The notes: generated from the letters alone by a model not told the origin. A stretch of DNA of 64,000 nucleotides from Lamellibrachia columna (GCA_963662155.1 OY759262.1:51795785-51859784); one strand, 5' to 3'. Counted from the first letter of the stretch, positions 1 to 13,345 are shown. A program made the numbers and translations.

Positions 1-335
1 AGCCTAGCCCAGTTATCGGAAGATTAGAAATTAGGGATCGATTAGGGAACCACATCACATTAATCAATATGGGATTACTATTCCTTTATGATTGCTATAC
101 GGCACAGTAAGACATCTTCGGGATGAGTTTACAGTATATGTAATCTAGATACGTTGGGACTTGAATGAATTATATTAGCATCTCAGCATCTTGAATCCAT
201 ACTTGCTTGTCTGTGTAGGTAGAATCAATAACTGCTTAATTAGCAGATATTAACTTGATATTATTGTATGTAAAACGGTTGCTAAAAAGGCAACGGATTA
301 GATCTAGTAGGAGGAGAACTGTAGGAAAGCTGCAT
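1..335. other. Non-repetitive left flank of the satellite
   Basis: AT-rich sequence with no supported gene. The satellite begins near 336 with a degenerate first monomer, so this is the true left edge of the array and not another monomer stretch. Confidence 0.6.
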
Positions 336-3300
336 GAGAGCTGTAGAAGAACAGTAATAGAGTAGTTGTAGTATAGATGTTGTAATGTGTATGGACTTCG
401 ACTAATGATGAACTGTAGTAGAGTAGTTGTAGTATAGATGTTGTAATGTGTATGGACTTCGACTAATGATGAACTGTAGTAGAGTAGTTGTAGTATAGAT
501 GTTGTAATGTGTATGGAATTCGACTAATGATGAACTGTAGTAGAGTAGTTGTAGTATAGATGTTGTAATGTGTATGGACTTCAACTAATAAAGAACTGTA
601 GTAGAGTAGTTGTAGTATAGATGTTGTAATGTGTATGGACTTCGACTAATGAATAACTGTAGTAGAGTAGTTGTAGTATAGATGTTGTAATGTGTATGGA
701 CTTCAACTAATAAAGAACTGTAGTAGAGTAGTTGTAGTATAGATGTTGTAATGTGTATGGATTTCGACTAATGAAGAACTGTAGTAGAGTAGTTGTAGTA
801 TAGATGTTGTAATGTGTATGGACTTCGACTAATAAAGAACTGTAGTAGAGTAGTTGTAGTATAGATGTTGTAATGTGTATGAACTTCAACTAATAAAGAA
901 CTGTAGTAGAGTAGTTGTAGTATAGATGTTGTAATGTGTATGGATTTCGACTAATGAAGAACTGTAGTAGAGTAGTTGTAGTATAGATGTTGTAATGTGT
1001 ATGGACTTCGACTAATAAAGAACTGTAGTAGAGTAGTTGTAGTATAGATGTTGTAATGTGTATGGACTTCGGCTAATGAAGAACTGTAGTAGAGTAGTTG
1101 TAGTAAAGATGTTTTAATGTGTATGGACTTCGACTAATGAAGAACTGTAGTAGAGTAGTTGTAGTATATATTTTGTAATGTGTATGGACTTCGACTAATG
1201 AAGAACTGTAGTAGAGTAGTTGTAGTATAGATGTTGTAATGTGTATGGATTTCGACTAATGAAGAACTGTAGTAGAGTAGTTTTAGTATAGATGTTGTAA
1301 TGTGTATGGACTTCGACTAATGAAGAACTGTAGTAGAGTAGTTTTAGTATAGATGTTGTAATGTGTATGAACTTCAACTAATAAAGAACTGTAGTAGAGT
1401 AGTTGTAGTATAGATGTTGTAATGTGTATGGACTTCGACTAATAAAGAACTGTAGTAGAGTAGTTGTAGTACTGATGTTGTAATGTGTATGGACTTCAAC
1501 TAATAAAGAACTGTAGTAGAGTAGTTGTAGTATAGATGTTGTAATGTGTATGGACTTCGACTAATAAAGAACTGTAGTAGAGTAGTTGTAGTATAGATGT
1601 TGTAATGTGTATGGACTTCGACTAATAAAGAACTGTAGTAGAGTAGTTGCAGTATAGATGTTGTACTGTGTATGGACTTCGACTAATAAAGAACTGTAGT
1701 AGAGTAGTTGTAGTATAGATGTTGTACTGTGTATGGACTTCGACCAATAAAGAACTGTAGTAGAGTAGTTGTAGTATAGATGTTGTAATGTGTATGGACT
1801 TCAACTAATAAAGCACTGTAGTAGAGTAGTTGTAGTATAGATGTTGTAATGTGTATGGACTTCAACTAATAAAGAACTGTAGTAGAGTAGTTTTAGTATA
1901 GATGTTGTAATGTGTATGGACTTCGACTAATGAAGAACTGTAGTAGAGTAGTTGTAGTATAGATGTTGTAATGTGTATGGATTTCGACTAATGAAGAACT
2001 GTAGTAGAGTAGTTGTAGTATAGATGTAATGTGTATGGACTTCGACTAATGAAGAACTGTAGTAGAGTAGTTGTAGTATAGATGTTGTAATGTGTATGGA
2101 CTTCGACTAATGAAGAACTGTAGTAGAGTAGTTGTAGTATAGATGTTGTAATGTGTATGGACTTCGACTAATGAAGAACTGTAGTAGAGTAGTTGTAGTA
2201 TAGATGTTGTAATGTGTATGGACTTCGCCTAATGGTGAACTGTAGTAGAGTAGTTGTAGTATAGATGTTGTAATGTGTATGGACTTCAACTAATAAAGAA
2301 CTGTAGTAGAATAGTTGTAGTATATATGTTGTAATGTGTATGGACTTCGAGTAATGAAGAACTGTAGTAGAGTAGTTGTAGTATAGATGTTGTAATGTGT
2401 ATGGATTTCGACTAATGAAGAACTGTAGTAGAGTAGTTGTAGTATAGATGTTGTAATGTGTTTGGACTTCGACTAATGAAGAACTGTAGTAGAGTAGTTG
2501 TAGTATAGATGTTGTAATGTGTATGGACTTCGACTAATGAAGAACTGTAGTAGAGTAGTTGTAGTATAGATGTTGTAATGTGTATGGACTTCGACTAATG
2601 AAGAACTGTAGTAGAGTAGTTGTAGTATAGATGTTGTAATATGTATGGACTTCGACTAATGAAGAACTGTAGTAGAGTAGTTGTAGTATAGATGTTGTAA
2701 TATGTATGGACTTCGACTAATGAAGAACTGTAGTAGAGTAGTTGTAGTATAGATGTTGTAATGTGTATGGACTTCAACTAATAAAGAACTGTAGTAGAGT
2801 AGTTGTAGTATAGATGTTGTAATGTGTATGGACTTCGACTAATGAAGAACTGTAGTAGAGTAGTTGTAGTATAGATGTTGTAATGTGTATGGACTTCAAC
2901 TAATAAAGAACTGTAGTAGAGTAGTTGTAGTATAGATGTTGTAATGTGTATGGATTTCGACTAATGAAGAACTGTAGTAGAGTAGTTGTAGTATAGATGT
3001 TGTAATGTGTATGGACTTCGACTAATAAAGAACTGTAGTAGAGTAGTTGTAGTATAGATGTTGTAATGTGTATGAACTTCAACTAATAAAGAACTGTAGT
3101 AGAGTAGTTGTAGTATAGATGTTGTAATGTGTATGGATTTCGACTAATGAAGAACTGTAGTAGAGTAGTTGTAGTATAGATGTTGTAATGTGTATGGACT
3201 TCGACTAATAAAGAACTGTAGTAGAGTAGTTGTAGTATATATGTTGTAATGTGTATGGACTTCGGCTAATGAAGAACTGTAGTAGAGTAGTTGTAGTAAA

Positions 3301-6300
3301 GATGTTGTAATGTGTATGGACTTCGACTAATGAAGAACTGTAGTAGAGTAGTTGTAGTAAATATGTTGTAATGTGTATGGACTTCGACTAATGAAGAACT
3401 GTAGTAGAGTAGTTATAGTATAGATGTTGTAATGTGTATGGATTTCGACTAATGAAGAACTGTAGTAGAGTAGTTTTAGTATAGATGTTGTAATGTGTAT
3501 GGACTTCGACTAATGAAGAACTGTAGTAGAGTAGTTTTAGTATAGATGTTGTAATGTGTATGAACTTCAACTAATAAAGAACTGTAGTAGAGTAGTTGTA
3601 GTATAGATGTTGTAATGTGTATGGACTTCGACTAATAAAGAACTGTAGTAGAGTAGTTGTAGTACTGATGTTGTAATGTGTATGGACTTCAACTAATAAA
3701 GAACTGTAGTAGAGTAGTTGTAGTATAGATGTTGTAATGTGTATGGACTTCGACTAATAAAGAACTGTAGTAGAGTAGTTGTAGTATAGATGTTGTAATG
3801 TGTATGGACTTCGACTAATAAAGAACTGTAGTAGAGTAGTTGCAGTATAGATGTTGTACTGTGTATGGACTTCGACTAATAAAGAACTGAATTAGAGTAG
3901 TTGTAGTATAGATGTTGTACTGTGTATGGACTTCGACCAATAAAGAACTGTAGTAGAGTAGTTGTAGTATAGATGTTGTAATGTGTATGGACTTCAACTA
4001 ATAAAGCACTGTAGTAGAGTAGTTGTAGTATAGATGTTGTAATGTGTATGGACTTCAACTAATAAAGAACTGTAGTAGAGTAGTTTTAGTATAGATGTTG
4101 TAATGTGTATGGACTTCGACTAATGAAGAACTGTAGTAGAGTAGTTGTAGTATAGATGTTGTAATGTGTATGGATTTCGAATAATGAAGAACTGTAGTAG
4201 AGTAGTTGTAGTATAGATGTAATGTGTATGGACTTCGACTAATGAAGAACTGTAGTAGAGTAGTTGTAGTATAGATGTTGTAATGTGTATGGACTTCGAC
4301 TAATGAAGAACTGTAGTAGAGTAGTTGTAGTATATATGTTGTAATGTGTATGGACTTCGACTAATGAAGAACTGTAGTAGAGTAGTTGTAGTATAGATGT
4401 TGTAATGTGTATGGACTTCGACTAATGATGAACTGTAGTAGAGTAGTTGTACTATAGATGTTGTAATGTGTATGGACTTCAACTAATAAAGAACTGTAGT
4501 AGAATAGTTGTAGTATATATGTTGTAATGTGTATGGACTTCGAGTAATGAAGAACTGTAGTAGAGTAGTTGTAGTATAGATGTTGTAATGTGTATGGATT
4601 TGGACTAATGAAGAACTGTAGTAGAGTAGTTGTAGTATAGATGTTGTAATGTGTTTGGACTTCGACTAATAAAGAACTGTAGTAGAGTAGTTGTAGTATA
4701 GATGTTGTACTGTGTATGGACTTCGACCAATAAAGAACTGTAGTAGAGTAGTTGTAGTATAGATGTTGTAATGTGTATGGACTTCAACTAATAAAGCACT
4801 GTAGTAGAGTAGTTGTAGTATAGATGGTGTAATGTGTATGGACTTCAACTAATAAAGAACTGTAGTAGAGAAGTTTTAGTATAGATGTTGTAAGGTGTAT
4901 GGACTTCGACTAATGAAGAACTGTAGTAGAGTAGTTGTAGTATATATGTTGTAATGTGTATGGATTTCGACTAATGAAGAACTGTAGTAGAGTAGTTGTA
5001 GTATAGATGTAATGTGTATGGACTTCGACTAATGCAGAACTGTAGTAGAGTAGTTGTAGTATAGATGTTGTAATGTGTATGGACTTCGACTAATGAAGAA
5101 CTGTAGTAGAGTAGTTGTAGTATAGATGTTGTAATGTGTATGGACTTCGACTAATGAAGAACTGTAGTAGAGTAGTTGTAGTATAGATGTTGTAATGTGT
5201 ATGGACTTCGACTAATGATGAACTGTAGTAGAGTAGTTGTAGTATAGATGTTGTAATGTGTATGGACTTCAACTAATAAAGAACTGTAGTAGAATAGTTG
5301 TAGTATATATGTTGTAATGTGTATGGACTTCGAGTAATGAAGAACTGTAGTAGAGTAGTTGTAGTATAGATGTTGTAATGTGTATGGATTTCGACTAATG
5401 AAGAACTGTAGTAGAGTAGTTGTAGTATAGATGTTGTAATGTGTATGGACTTCGACTAATGAAGAACTGTAGTAGAGTAGTTGTAGTATAGATGTTGTAA
5501 TGTGTATGGACTTCGACTAATGAAGAACTGTAGTAGAGTAGCTTTGTAGTATAGATGTTGTAATGTGTATGGACTTCGACTAATGAAGAACTGTAGTAGA
5601 GTAGTTGTAGTATAGATGTTGTAATATGTATGGAATTCGACTAATGAATAACTGTAGTAGAGTAGTTGTAGTATAGATGTTGTAATATGTATGGACTTCG
5701 ACTAATGAAGAACTGTAGTAGAGTAGTTGTAGTATAGATGTTGTAATGTGTATGGACTTCAACTAATAAAGAACTGTAGTAGAGTAGTTGTAGTATAGAT
5801 GTTGTAATGTGTATGGACTTCGACTAATGAAGAACTGTAGTAGAGTAGTTGTAGAATAGATGTTGTAATGTGTATGGACTTCAACTAATAAAGAACTGTA
5901 GTAGAGTAGTTGTAGTATAGATGTTGTAATGTGTATGGATTTCGACTAATGAAGAACTGTAGTAGAGTAGTTGTAGTATAGATGTTGTAATGTGTATGGA
6001 CTTCGACTAATAAAGAACTGTAGTAGAGTAGTTGTAGTATAGATGTTGTAATGTGTATGAACTTCAACTAATAAAGAACTGTAGTAGAGTAGTTGTAGTA
6101 TAGATGTTGTAATGTGTATGGATTTCGACTAATGAAGAACTGTAGTAGAGTAGTTGTAGTATAGATGTTGTAATGTGTATGGACTTCGACTAATAAAGAA
6201 CTGTAGTAGAGTAGTTGTAGTATAGATGTTGTAATGTGTATTGACTTCGGCTAATGAAGAACTGTAGTAGAGTAGTTGTAGTAAAGATGTTGTAATGTGT

Positions 6301-9063
6301 ATGGACTTCGACTAATGAAGAACTGTAGTAGAGTAGTTGTAGTATATATGTTGTAATGTGTATGGACTTCGACTAATGAAGAACTGTAGTAGAGTAGTTG
6401 TAGTATAGATGTTGTAATGTGTATGGATTTCGACTAATGAAGAACTGTAGTAGAGTAGTTTTAGTATAGATGTTGTAATGTGTATGGACTTCGACTAATA
6501 AAGAACTGTAGTAGAGTAGTTGTAGTATAGATGTTGTAATGTGTATGGACTTCGACTAATGAAGAACTGTAGTAGAGTAGTTGTAGTATAGATTTTGTAA
6601 TATGTATGGACTTCGACTAATGAAGAACTGTAGTAGAGTAGTTGTAGTATAGATGTTGTAATGTGTATGAACTTCAACTAATAAAGAACTGAAGTAGAGT
6701 AGTTGTAGTATAGATGTTGTAATGTGTATGGATTTCGACTAATGAAGAACTGTAGTAGAGTAGTTGTAGTATAGATGTTGTAATGTGTATGGACTTCGAC
6801 TAATAAAGAACTGTAGTAGAGTAGTTGTAGTATAGATGTTGTAATGTGTATGGACTTCGGCTAATGAAGAACTGTAGTAGAGTAGTTGTAGTAAAGATGT
6901 TGTAATGTGTATGGACTTCGACTAATGAAGAACTGTAGTAGAGTAGTTGTAGTATATATGTTGTAATGTGTATGGACTTCGACTAATGAAGAACTGTAGT
7001 AGAGTAGTTGTAGTATAGATGTTGTAATGTGTATGGATTTCGACTAATGAAGAACTGTAGTAGAGTAGTTTTAGTATAGATGTTGTAATGTGTATGGACT
7101 TCGACTAATGAATAACTGTAGTAGAGTAGTTTTAGTATAGATGTTGTAATGTGTATGAACTTCAACTAATAAAGAACTGTAGTAGATTAGTTGTAGTATA
7201 GATGTTGTAATGTGTATGGACTTCGACTAATAAAGAACTGTAGTAGAGTAGTTGTAGTACTGATGTTGTAATGTGTATGGACTTCAACTAATAAAGAACT
7301 GTAGTAGAGTAGTTGTAGTATAGATGTTGTAATGTGTATGGACTTCGACTAATAAAGAACTGTAGTAGAGTAGTTGTAGTATAGATGTTGTAATGTGTAT
7401 GGACTTCGACTAATAAAGAACTGTAGTAGAGTAGTTGCAGTATAGATGTTGTACTGTGTATGAACTTCGACTAATAAAGAACTGTAGTAGAGTAGTTGTA
7501 GTATAGATGTTGTACTGTGTATGGACTTCGACCAATAAAGAACTGTAGTAGAGTAGTTGTAGTATAGATGTTGTAATGTGTATGGACTTCAACTAATAAA
7601 GCACTGTAGTAGAGTAGTTGTAGTATAGATGTTGTAATGTGTATGGACTTCAACTAATAAAGAACTGTAGTAGAGTAGTTTTAGTATAGATGTTGTAATG
7701 TGTATGGACTTCGACTAATGAAGAACTGTAGTAGAGTAGTTGTAGTATAGATGTTGTAATGTGTATGGATTTCGACTAATGAAGAACTGTAGTAGAGTAG
7801 TTGTAGTATAGATGTAATGTGTATGGACTTCGACTAATGAAGAACTGTAGTAGAGTAGTTGTAGTATAGATGTTGTAATGTGTATGGACTTCGACTAATG
7901 AAGAACTGTAGTAGAGTAGTTGTAGTATATATGTTGTAATGTGTATGGACTTCGACTAATGAAGAACTGTAGTAGAGTAGTTGTAGTATAGATGTTGTAA
8001 TGTGTATGGACTTCGACTAATGATGAACTGTAGTAGAGTAGTTGTAGTATAGATGTTGTAATGTGTATGGACTTCAACTAATAAAGAACTGTAGTAGAAT
8101 AGTTGTAGTATATATGTTGTAATGTGTATGGACTTCGAGTAATGAAGAACTGTAGTAGAGTAGTTGTAGTATAGATGTTGTAATGTGTATGGATTTCGAC
8201 TAATGAAGAACTGTAGTAGAGTAGTTGTAGTATAGATGTTGTAATGTGTTTGGACTTCGACTAATGAAGAACTGTAGTAGAGTAGTTGTAGTATAGATGT
8301 TGTAATGTGTATGGACTTCGACTAATGAAGAACTGTAGTAGAGTAGTTGTAGTATAGATGTTGTAATGTGTATGGACTTCGACTAATGAAGAACTGTAGT
8401 AGAGTAGTTGTAGTATAGATGTTGTAATATGTATGGACTTCGACTAATGAAGAACTGTAGTAGAGTAGTTGTAGTATAGATGTTGTAATGTGTATGGACT
8501 TCAACTAATGAAGAACTGTAGTAGAGTAGTTGTAGTACAGATGTTGTAATATGTATGGACTTCGACTAATGAAGAACTGTATTAGAGTAGTTGTAGTATA
8601 GATGTTGTAATATGTATGGACTTCGACTAATGAAGAACTGTAGTAGAGTAGTTGTATTATAGATGTTGTAATGTGTATGGACTTCAACTAATGAAGAACT
8701 GTAGTAGAGTAGTTGTAGTATAGATGTTGTAATATGTATGGACTTCGACTAATGAAGAACTGTAGTAGAGTAGTTGTAGTAAAGATGTTGTAATGTGTAT
8801 GGACTTCGACTAATGAAGAACTGTAGTAGAGTAGTTGTAGTATATATGTTGTAATGTGTATGGACTTCGACTAATGAAGAACTGTAGTAGAGTAGTTGTG
8901 GTATAGATGTTGTAATGTGTATGGATTTCGACTAATGAAGAACTGTAGTAGAGTAGTTTTAGTATAGATGTTGTAATGTGTATGTACTTCGACTAATAAA
9001 GAACTGTAGTAGAGTAGTTGTAGTATAGATGTTGTAATGTGTATGAACTTCGACTAATAAAGC
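336..9063. repeat. 61-bp satellite array with higher-order repeats
   Basis: About 143 head-to-tail copies of a 61-bp monomer, recognisable by the core tgtagtagagtagttgtagt followed by gatgttgtaatgtgtatgga. Most copies differ at only a few sites. Four copies (near 2030, 4219, 5009 and 7811) share a 3-bp deletion and are 58 bp long; one copy near 5540 has a 2-bp insertion. The same strings of variant monomers recur at fixed offsets (2193, 790, 610 bp), so the array has higher-order structure. Minus-strand open frames of exactly three monomers (183 bp) occur throughout, but 61 is not a multiple of three and the frames only reflect absence of stops in the monomer. A satellite or large minisatellite is the best description; whether it is centromeric cannot be seen. 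Confidence 0.97.
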
Positions 9064-9630
9064 TACATTGTGGTCGAACTTGAGATTTTCTAGTAAAACA
9101 ATGTGTGTTATTCGTAGTCGCTCCTGACGGTCCTGAACGATGTAAGAATAATGTACTGGCGTGACAAGGTGACTTGTACAAGCTGACAGAGCAAGCTGGA
9201 GGAGATGCACTTTAGCCTTACGGGACACTGGGATCTAAGAGGATAGGTGAGGTGAGGTGAGGTCAAATGTGTACATGGGAAAGATGACTCCAACTAAGAC
9301 GAAATTTAGTCGCTATCGTTGGGGCTACCCCATCTTTACGTACCTAGAAACCAATTGATACATTGCACAAAACATGACAATTATATCACCATTACTCCAA
9401 ATACATTGCTTTGTCAATCAATACTAATTCATGAACTATATAACAATATTATATGCATATATTTGACAATATTTTTCGGCAAATATAACAATTTAGAATT
9501 TCACATTTTCTTTATATGATCGTATAACTAATACATCTCAGACATGAACACTTGTCGATCGCACGTTCATAAGCACGTACATCCGCGCGCGCGTACGCAC
9601 ACAGACAAACAAACACGCACGCAGACAATC
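9064..9630. other. No recognisable gene; right flank of satellite
   Basis: Unique sequence with a short (GGTGA)n run near 9245-9263 and an AT-rich stretch. The next exon expected for the minus-strand gene at 9658-10014 should lie here or beyond, but no Kunitz or antistasin cysteine pattern with splice sites was found. Confidence 0.5.
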
Positions 9631-9657
9631 TCACATAATACCAACAAATCACTATAC

Positions 9658-9739
9658 CTGGAACGGATCTTGCTGTGGTTGTATCGAACAACAGCCAGAC
9701 CACGAACAAACAACAATACACGGTCGCTCGCATTGTTCG
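9658..9739 (-). CDS. Signal-peptide exon of a secreted protein (copy 1)
   Basis: An 82-nt exon. A 3' splice site (ttttcag) precedes CGAAC and the start ATG at 9733-9731. The coding part gives a 26-residue signal peptide starting MRATVYCCLFVVW and ending in Thr-Ala-Arg-Ser-Val-Pro, with one extra G before the donor gtatag (phase 1). The exon has the same length as, and about nine substitutions from, the exon at 17578-17659. The coding start is near the 5' edge of exon 2, so exon 1 (9930-9982) is all 5' UTR. No inhibitor exon follows within the 600 bp before the satellite, so the gene is either cut off by the array or its next exon lies left of the window. Signal peptide function is inferred from hydrophobicity and the paralogues. 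Confidence 0.75.
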
Positions 9740-9929
9740 CTGAAAATATATATCAACCAGTAAGATCAATTATTATACATGAGGCGTAATTACAATACAT
9801 GTTAAGATACAAACGACGAGGGCATGCACACATGCATGCGTGCCCACTCACACTCACACGCACACCCACATGCACACACACGCACACAAAAAAGAAAAAC
9901 CTTTACAGAAGACAGATATTAGTACTCAC

Positions 9930-9982
9930 AGTCTGCGGAATCTACCACCGTGAAACTATATATCTCAGACTGTTCAGTTCGC
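9930..9982 (-). other. Predicted 5' UTR exon of the 9658-9739 gene
   Basis: A consensus donor (gtgagt) follows position 9930 on the minus strand. A TATA box lies about 30 bp upstream of the guessed transcription start near 9982. The same arrangement (TATA, short exon, gtgag donor, then signal exon) is seen at 18010-18116. The exact start is not visible. Confidence 0.5.
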
Positions 9983-10007
9983 TTCAGGAAACTGGTGTCC
10001 CTTCCTC

Positions 10008-10014
10008 TTATATA
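10008..10014 (-). promoter_or_regulatory. TATA box
   Basis: TATATAA on the minus strand, about 25-30 bp upstream of the likely start of the 5' UTR exon of the signal-peptide gene. Confidence 0.5.
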
Positions 10015-10555
10015 CATTTCTATGAGAGGATGTTGACGGTAACAGTTTGTTTTTGTTTTCGATGATCGCTTCATCTGTGTAGGCCCCTATATTTATTTGT
10101 AGTGTGTCTTCGCGGATGTTTACGATGGGATTGGCCCTTGACGCTGACACGTCATGTTGCGGTAGCTTCCCACGTCGGGTCCAAAGTACAACGAACCGTC
10201 TGCGATATGACCCTGTGGTGTAAACAATATTATCTACATTTCCATGGATTCATGGGAATGTTACTATGAGTCCCAAATTCATGAACATACATTTAATATA
10301 CTAAGATAATTGTGCAGTGTCTTCAAATGTTTACCAGGAAATGATGTTCAGCGGCTATCTTTATCAAAACGCTTATATTGCTCCAGCGTCCCGAGTGTAT
10401 AAAACACTGGACTTCTGTGAAAAACTGGATCGCTGCGTAAAACTGTGATCAAGATAACACGCAATTAGGTAGATTTTTGTGTCTATGATGGATATGTTTT
10501 GCATTTGAACAGTGAACTTTTAGTGGCGTCCCAAATACAATGTTTGGGGTAGGCA
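10015..10555. other. No gene seen
   Basis: Ordinary mixed-composition sequence upstream of the TATA box; no repeat or coding signal was found. Confidence 0.5.
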
Positions 10556-11742
10556 GTGAATGTCTACGTCCTCCTCACCAAGCCACTCCAATGTCTACGT
10601 CCTCCTCACCAAGCCACTCCAATGTCTACGTCCTCCTCACCAAGCCACTCCAATGTCTACGTCCTCCTTACCAAGCCACTCCAATGTCTACGTCCTCCTC
10701 ACCAAGCCACTCCAATGTCTACGTCCTCCACAACAAGCCACTCCAATGTATACTTCCTCCTCACCAAGCCACACCAATGTCTACGTCCTCCTGACCAAGC
10801 CACGCCAATGTCTACGTCCTCCTCGCCAAGCCACTCCAATGTCTACGTCCTCCTCACCAAGCCACTCCAATGTCTACGTCCTCCTCACCAAGTCACTCCA
10901 ATGTCTACGTCCTCCTCACCAATCCACTCCAATGTCTACGTCCTCCTCACCAAGCCACTCCAATGTCTACGTCCTCCTCACCAAGCCACTCCAATGTCTA
11001 CGTCCTCCTCACCAAGCCATTCCAATGTCTACGTCCTCCTCACCAAGCCACTCCAGTGTCTACGTCCTCCTCACCAAGCCACTCCAATGTCTACATCCTC
11101 CTCACCTAGCCACTCCAATGTCTACGTCCTCCTCACCAAGCCACTCCAATGTCTACGTCCTCCTCACCAAGCCACTCCAATGTCTACATCCTCCTCACCT
11201 AGCCACTCCAATGTCTACGTCCTCCTCACCAAGCCACTCCAATGTCTACGTCCTCCTCACCAAGCCACTCCAATGTCTACGTCCTCCTCACCAAGCCACT
11301 CCAATGTATACGTCCTCCTCACCAAGCCACTCCAATGTCTACGTCCTCCTCACCTAGCCACGCCAATGTCTACATCCTCCTCACCTAGCCACTCCAATGT
11401 CTACGTCCTCCTCACCAAGCCACTCCAATGTCTACGTCCTCCTCACCAAGCCACTCCAATGTCTACGTCCTCCTCACCAAGCCACTCCAATGTATACGTC
11501 CTCCTCACCAAGCCACTCCAATGTCTACGTCCTCCTTACCTAGCCACTCCAATGTCTACATCCTCCTCACCTAGCCACTCCAATGTCTACGTCCTCCTCA
11601 CCAAGCCACTCCAATGTCTACGTCCTCCTCACCAAGCCACTCCAATGTCTACGTCCTCCTCACCAAGCCATTCCAATGTCTACGTCCTCCTCACCAAGCC
11701 ACTCCAATGTCTACGTCCTCCTCACCAAGCCACTCCAATTTA
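10556..11742. repeat. 31-bp minisatellite, about 38 copies
   Basis: Tandem copies of a 31-bp unit containing ctacgtcctcctcaccaagc then cactccaatgt. Variant units carry ctagcc for aagcc, or tacatcc for tacgtcc. Because 31 is one more than a multiple of three, each plus-strand frame cycles through all phases every 93 bp. None of the three forward phases contains a stop in the consensus, which produces a 395-codon open frame and overlapping ones. The Thr/Ser/Pro-rich translation has no recognisable domain. I treat it as a minisatellite, not a gene. Confidence 0.95.
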
Positions 11743-12605
11743 ACATCATCCATGTACGCACGTGGATTCCTAGTGAGGGTTTTCGATGGGTTCGAAAGCA
11801 ACAGGCTGGTATGTTTAGAGCTTTTTTTGCAGGCACACCAAGTTTGCAGACTTTTCGACGCCACTAAAGACTTCACTGGTGCATAGCAGTATCCTCATTC
11901 CTTTTCCGTTGGAATTCAGCCGAAATATACCCCGAAATTGCTTAACAATCAATTATATAAGTCTGATGACGATCGCCAAGACACCCACACATTCATGTAA
12001 TGCTTCGTAACGTTTACAGGACGCACACACAAACATCCCATTGAGCGTGTCGTGCTTCATGGATGGCCCATTACTAAAGTGCTATAAACTTCAAAACCTA
12101 TACGCGGTACTTTGTAACAATAATACTGCCGTAAAACATACCACCTTTCCCACTTTTAGCAAGAAATTCTCGCCTTTTACCTAACCTCCCATCACAAAAC
12201 TTGACACCTAAATCACTCACTGTCTCTACCTACCTAAATGTGATCGAATAAGCATTTATTATATCGATGATACTTGCTAAAACGCACCCATGACCCAACG
12301 CGTGTTTACCGCATTCACAGGGTGTTTCATTGAGTATGTCCCAGGATGCAGTGCGTTAAAGGAGTGGCGCTATCTCACGAACAACAGTGTAGCATAGAAT
12401 TATAGATGTTGATAGACATTGCTGTTTATGTATGTATATCCGATCAGTGACAGCAATTTCAACTAAACAAACCGGCCACAGAAAATCGTTAAAAATTTAA
12501 TAATAGTTCTCGGTGTGTTAAAAATACGATCCATATTTTGTTGTTGCAATGTAAACGGTAAGCCCTGCACTTTATTGTCTCTTCTATCCATGGCCAAGTT
12601 TTCAT
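11743..12605. other. No gene seen
   Basis: Mixed-composition sequence between two minisatellites, with no supported exon or repeat. Confidence 0.45.
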
Positions 12606-12912
12606 AAGTCCTACAATTTTTTGTCTCGATAAAATCAACATAGGCTACGTGCACCGTGATTTGATGTCCAAACATAAAAACCCATAACTGCTGTTGCCGT
12701 TTCTTACAATTCCGTTTTCGACACAAAATCATAATGGGCTGTGCTCACCGTCATTTGATTTCCAAACAGTTAAACCACTTTCTGCCTCCGAGTTGTTGCC
12801 GTCTCCTACGATTTCGTTTTCGAGAAAATCAACATGGGCTGTGTTCATCGTCAAGTAATACACACAAATTTGATACACAAACAATTAAACCAGTTTATGC
12901 TGTTGCTGACAT
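12606..12912. repeat. Degenerate tandem repeat of about 107 bp, three copies
   Basis: Three diverged units share cgataaaatcaacataggct or gagaaaatcaacatgggct, a caccgtcatttgattt segment, and a gttgccgt(c/t)tctacgatt segment. Divergence is high, so this is an old array. Confidence 0.65.
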
Positions 12913-13109
12913 GTGCAAACTGCCTCAATAAATATAGTCCTTTGTCCATCATTAGTGTTGTAGCTATTAAATGTTTCCATTCCATGTGTACTATCTAACA
13001 AGAAGAAGTGCATGGAGTCAAAAAGTCTGAAAATATTGTCTCATTATCCATCTGTCATGAAGTAGAATAATTAGTTGACCCTATCACAAACAAACCAGCA
13101 AGTTCGCAT

Positions 13110-13345
13110 CCTGGTGAACTTGCGTTGCAATGCATCCGTGTCATTCGGATAGTGTGACAGTTATCACTAGAGAACTTGCGTTGCAATGCATCCGTGTCAT
13201 TCGGATAGTGTGACAGTTATCACTAGAGAACTTGCGTTGCAATGCATCCGTGTCATTCGGATAGTGTGACAGTTATCACTGGAGAACTTGCGTTGCAATG
13301 CATCCGTGTCATTCGGATAGAGTGACAATTATTACTGTTGAAATT
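13110..13345. repeat. 56-bp minisatellite, four copies
   Basis: Four nearly identical units containing gaacttgcgttgcaatgcat, then ccgtgtcattcggatagtgt and gacagttatcacta. The fourth copy decays at its right edge (gtgacaattattactg). Confidence 0.92.

Noticed and set aside
402..8687. Many 60-codon minus-strand ORFs with the pattern MKSIHITTSILQLLYYSS in the satellite
   Set aside because: Each spans exactly three 61-bp monomers, changes frame at every monomer, and exists only because the monomer lacks stops in that orientation.
336..9063. CRISPR array
   Set aside because: The repeats are contiguous monomers with no unique spacers, and the genome is eukaryotic.
9064..9320. Antistasin or Kunitz exon downstream of the 9658 signal exon
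   Set aside because: A minus-strand frame with two or three Cys (CPVRLKCISSSLLCQL) exists, but it lacks the family spacing and splice sites.
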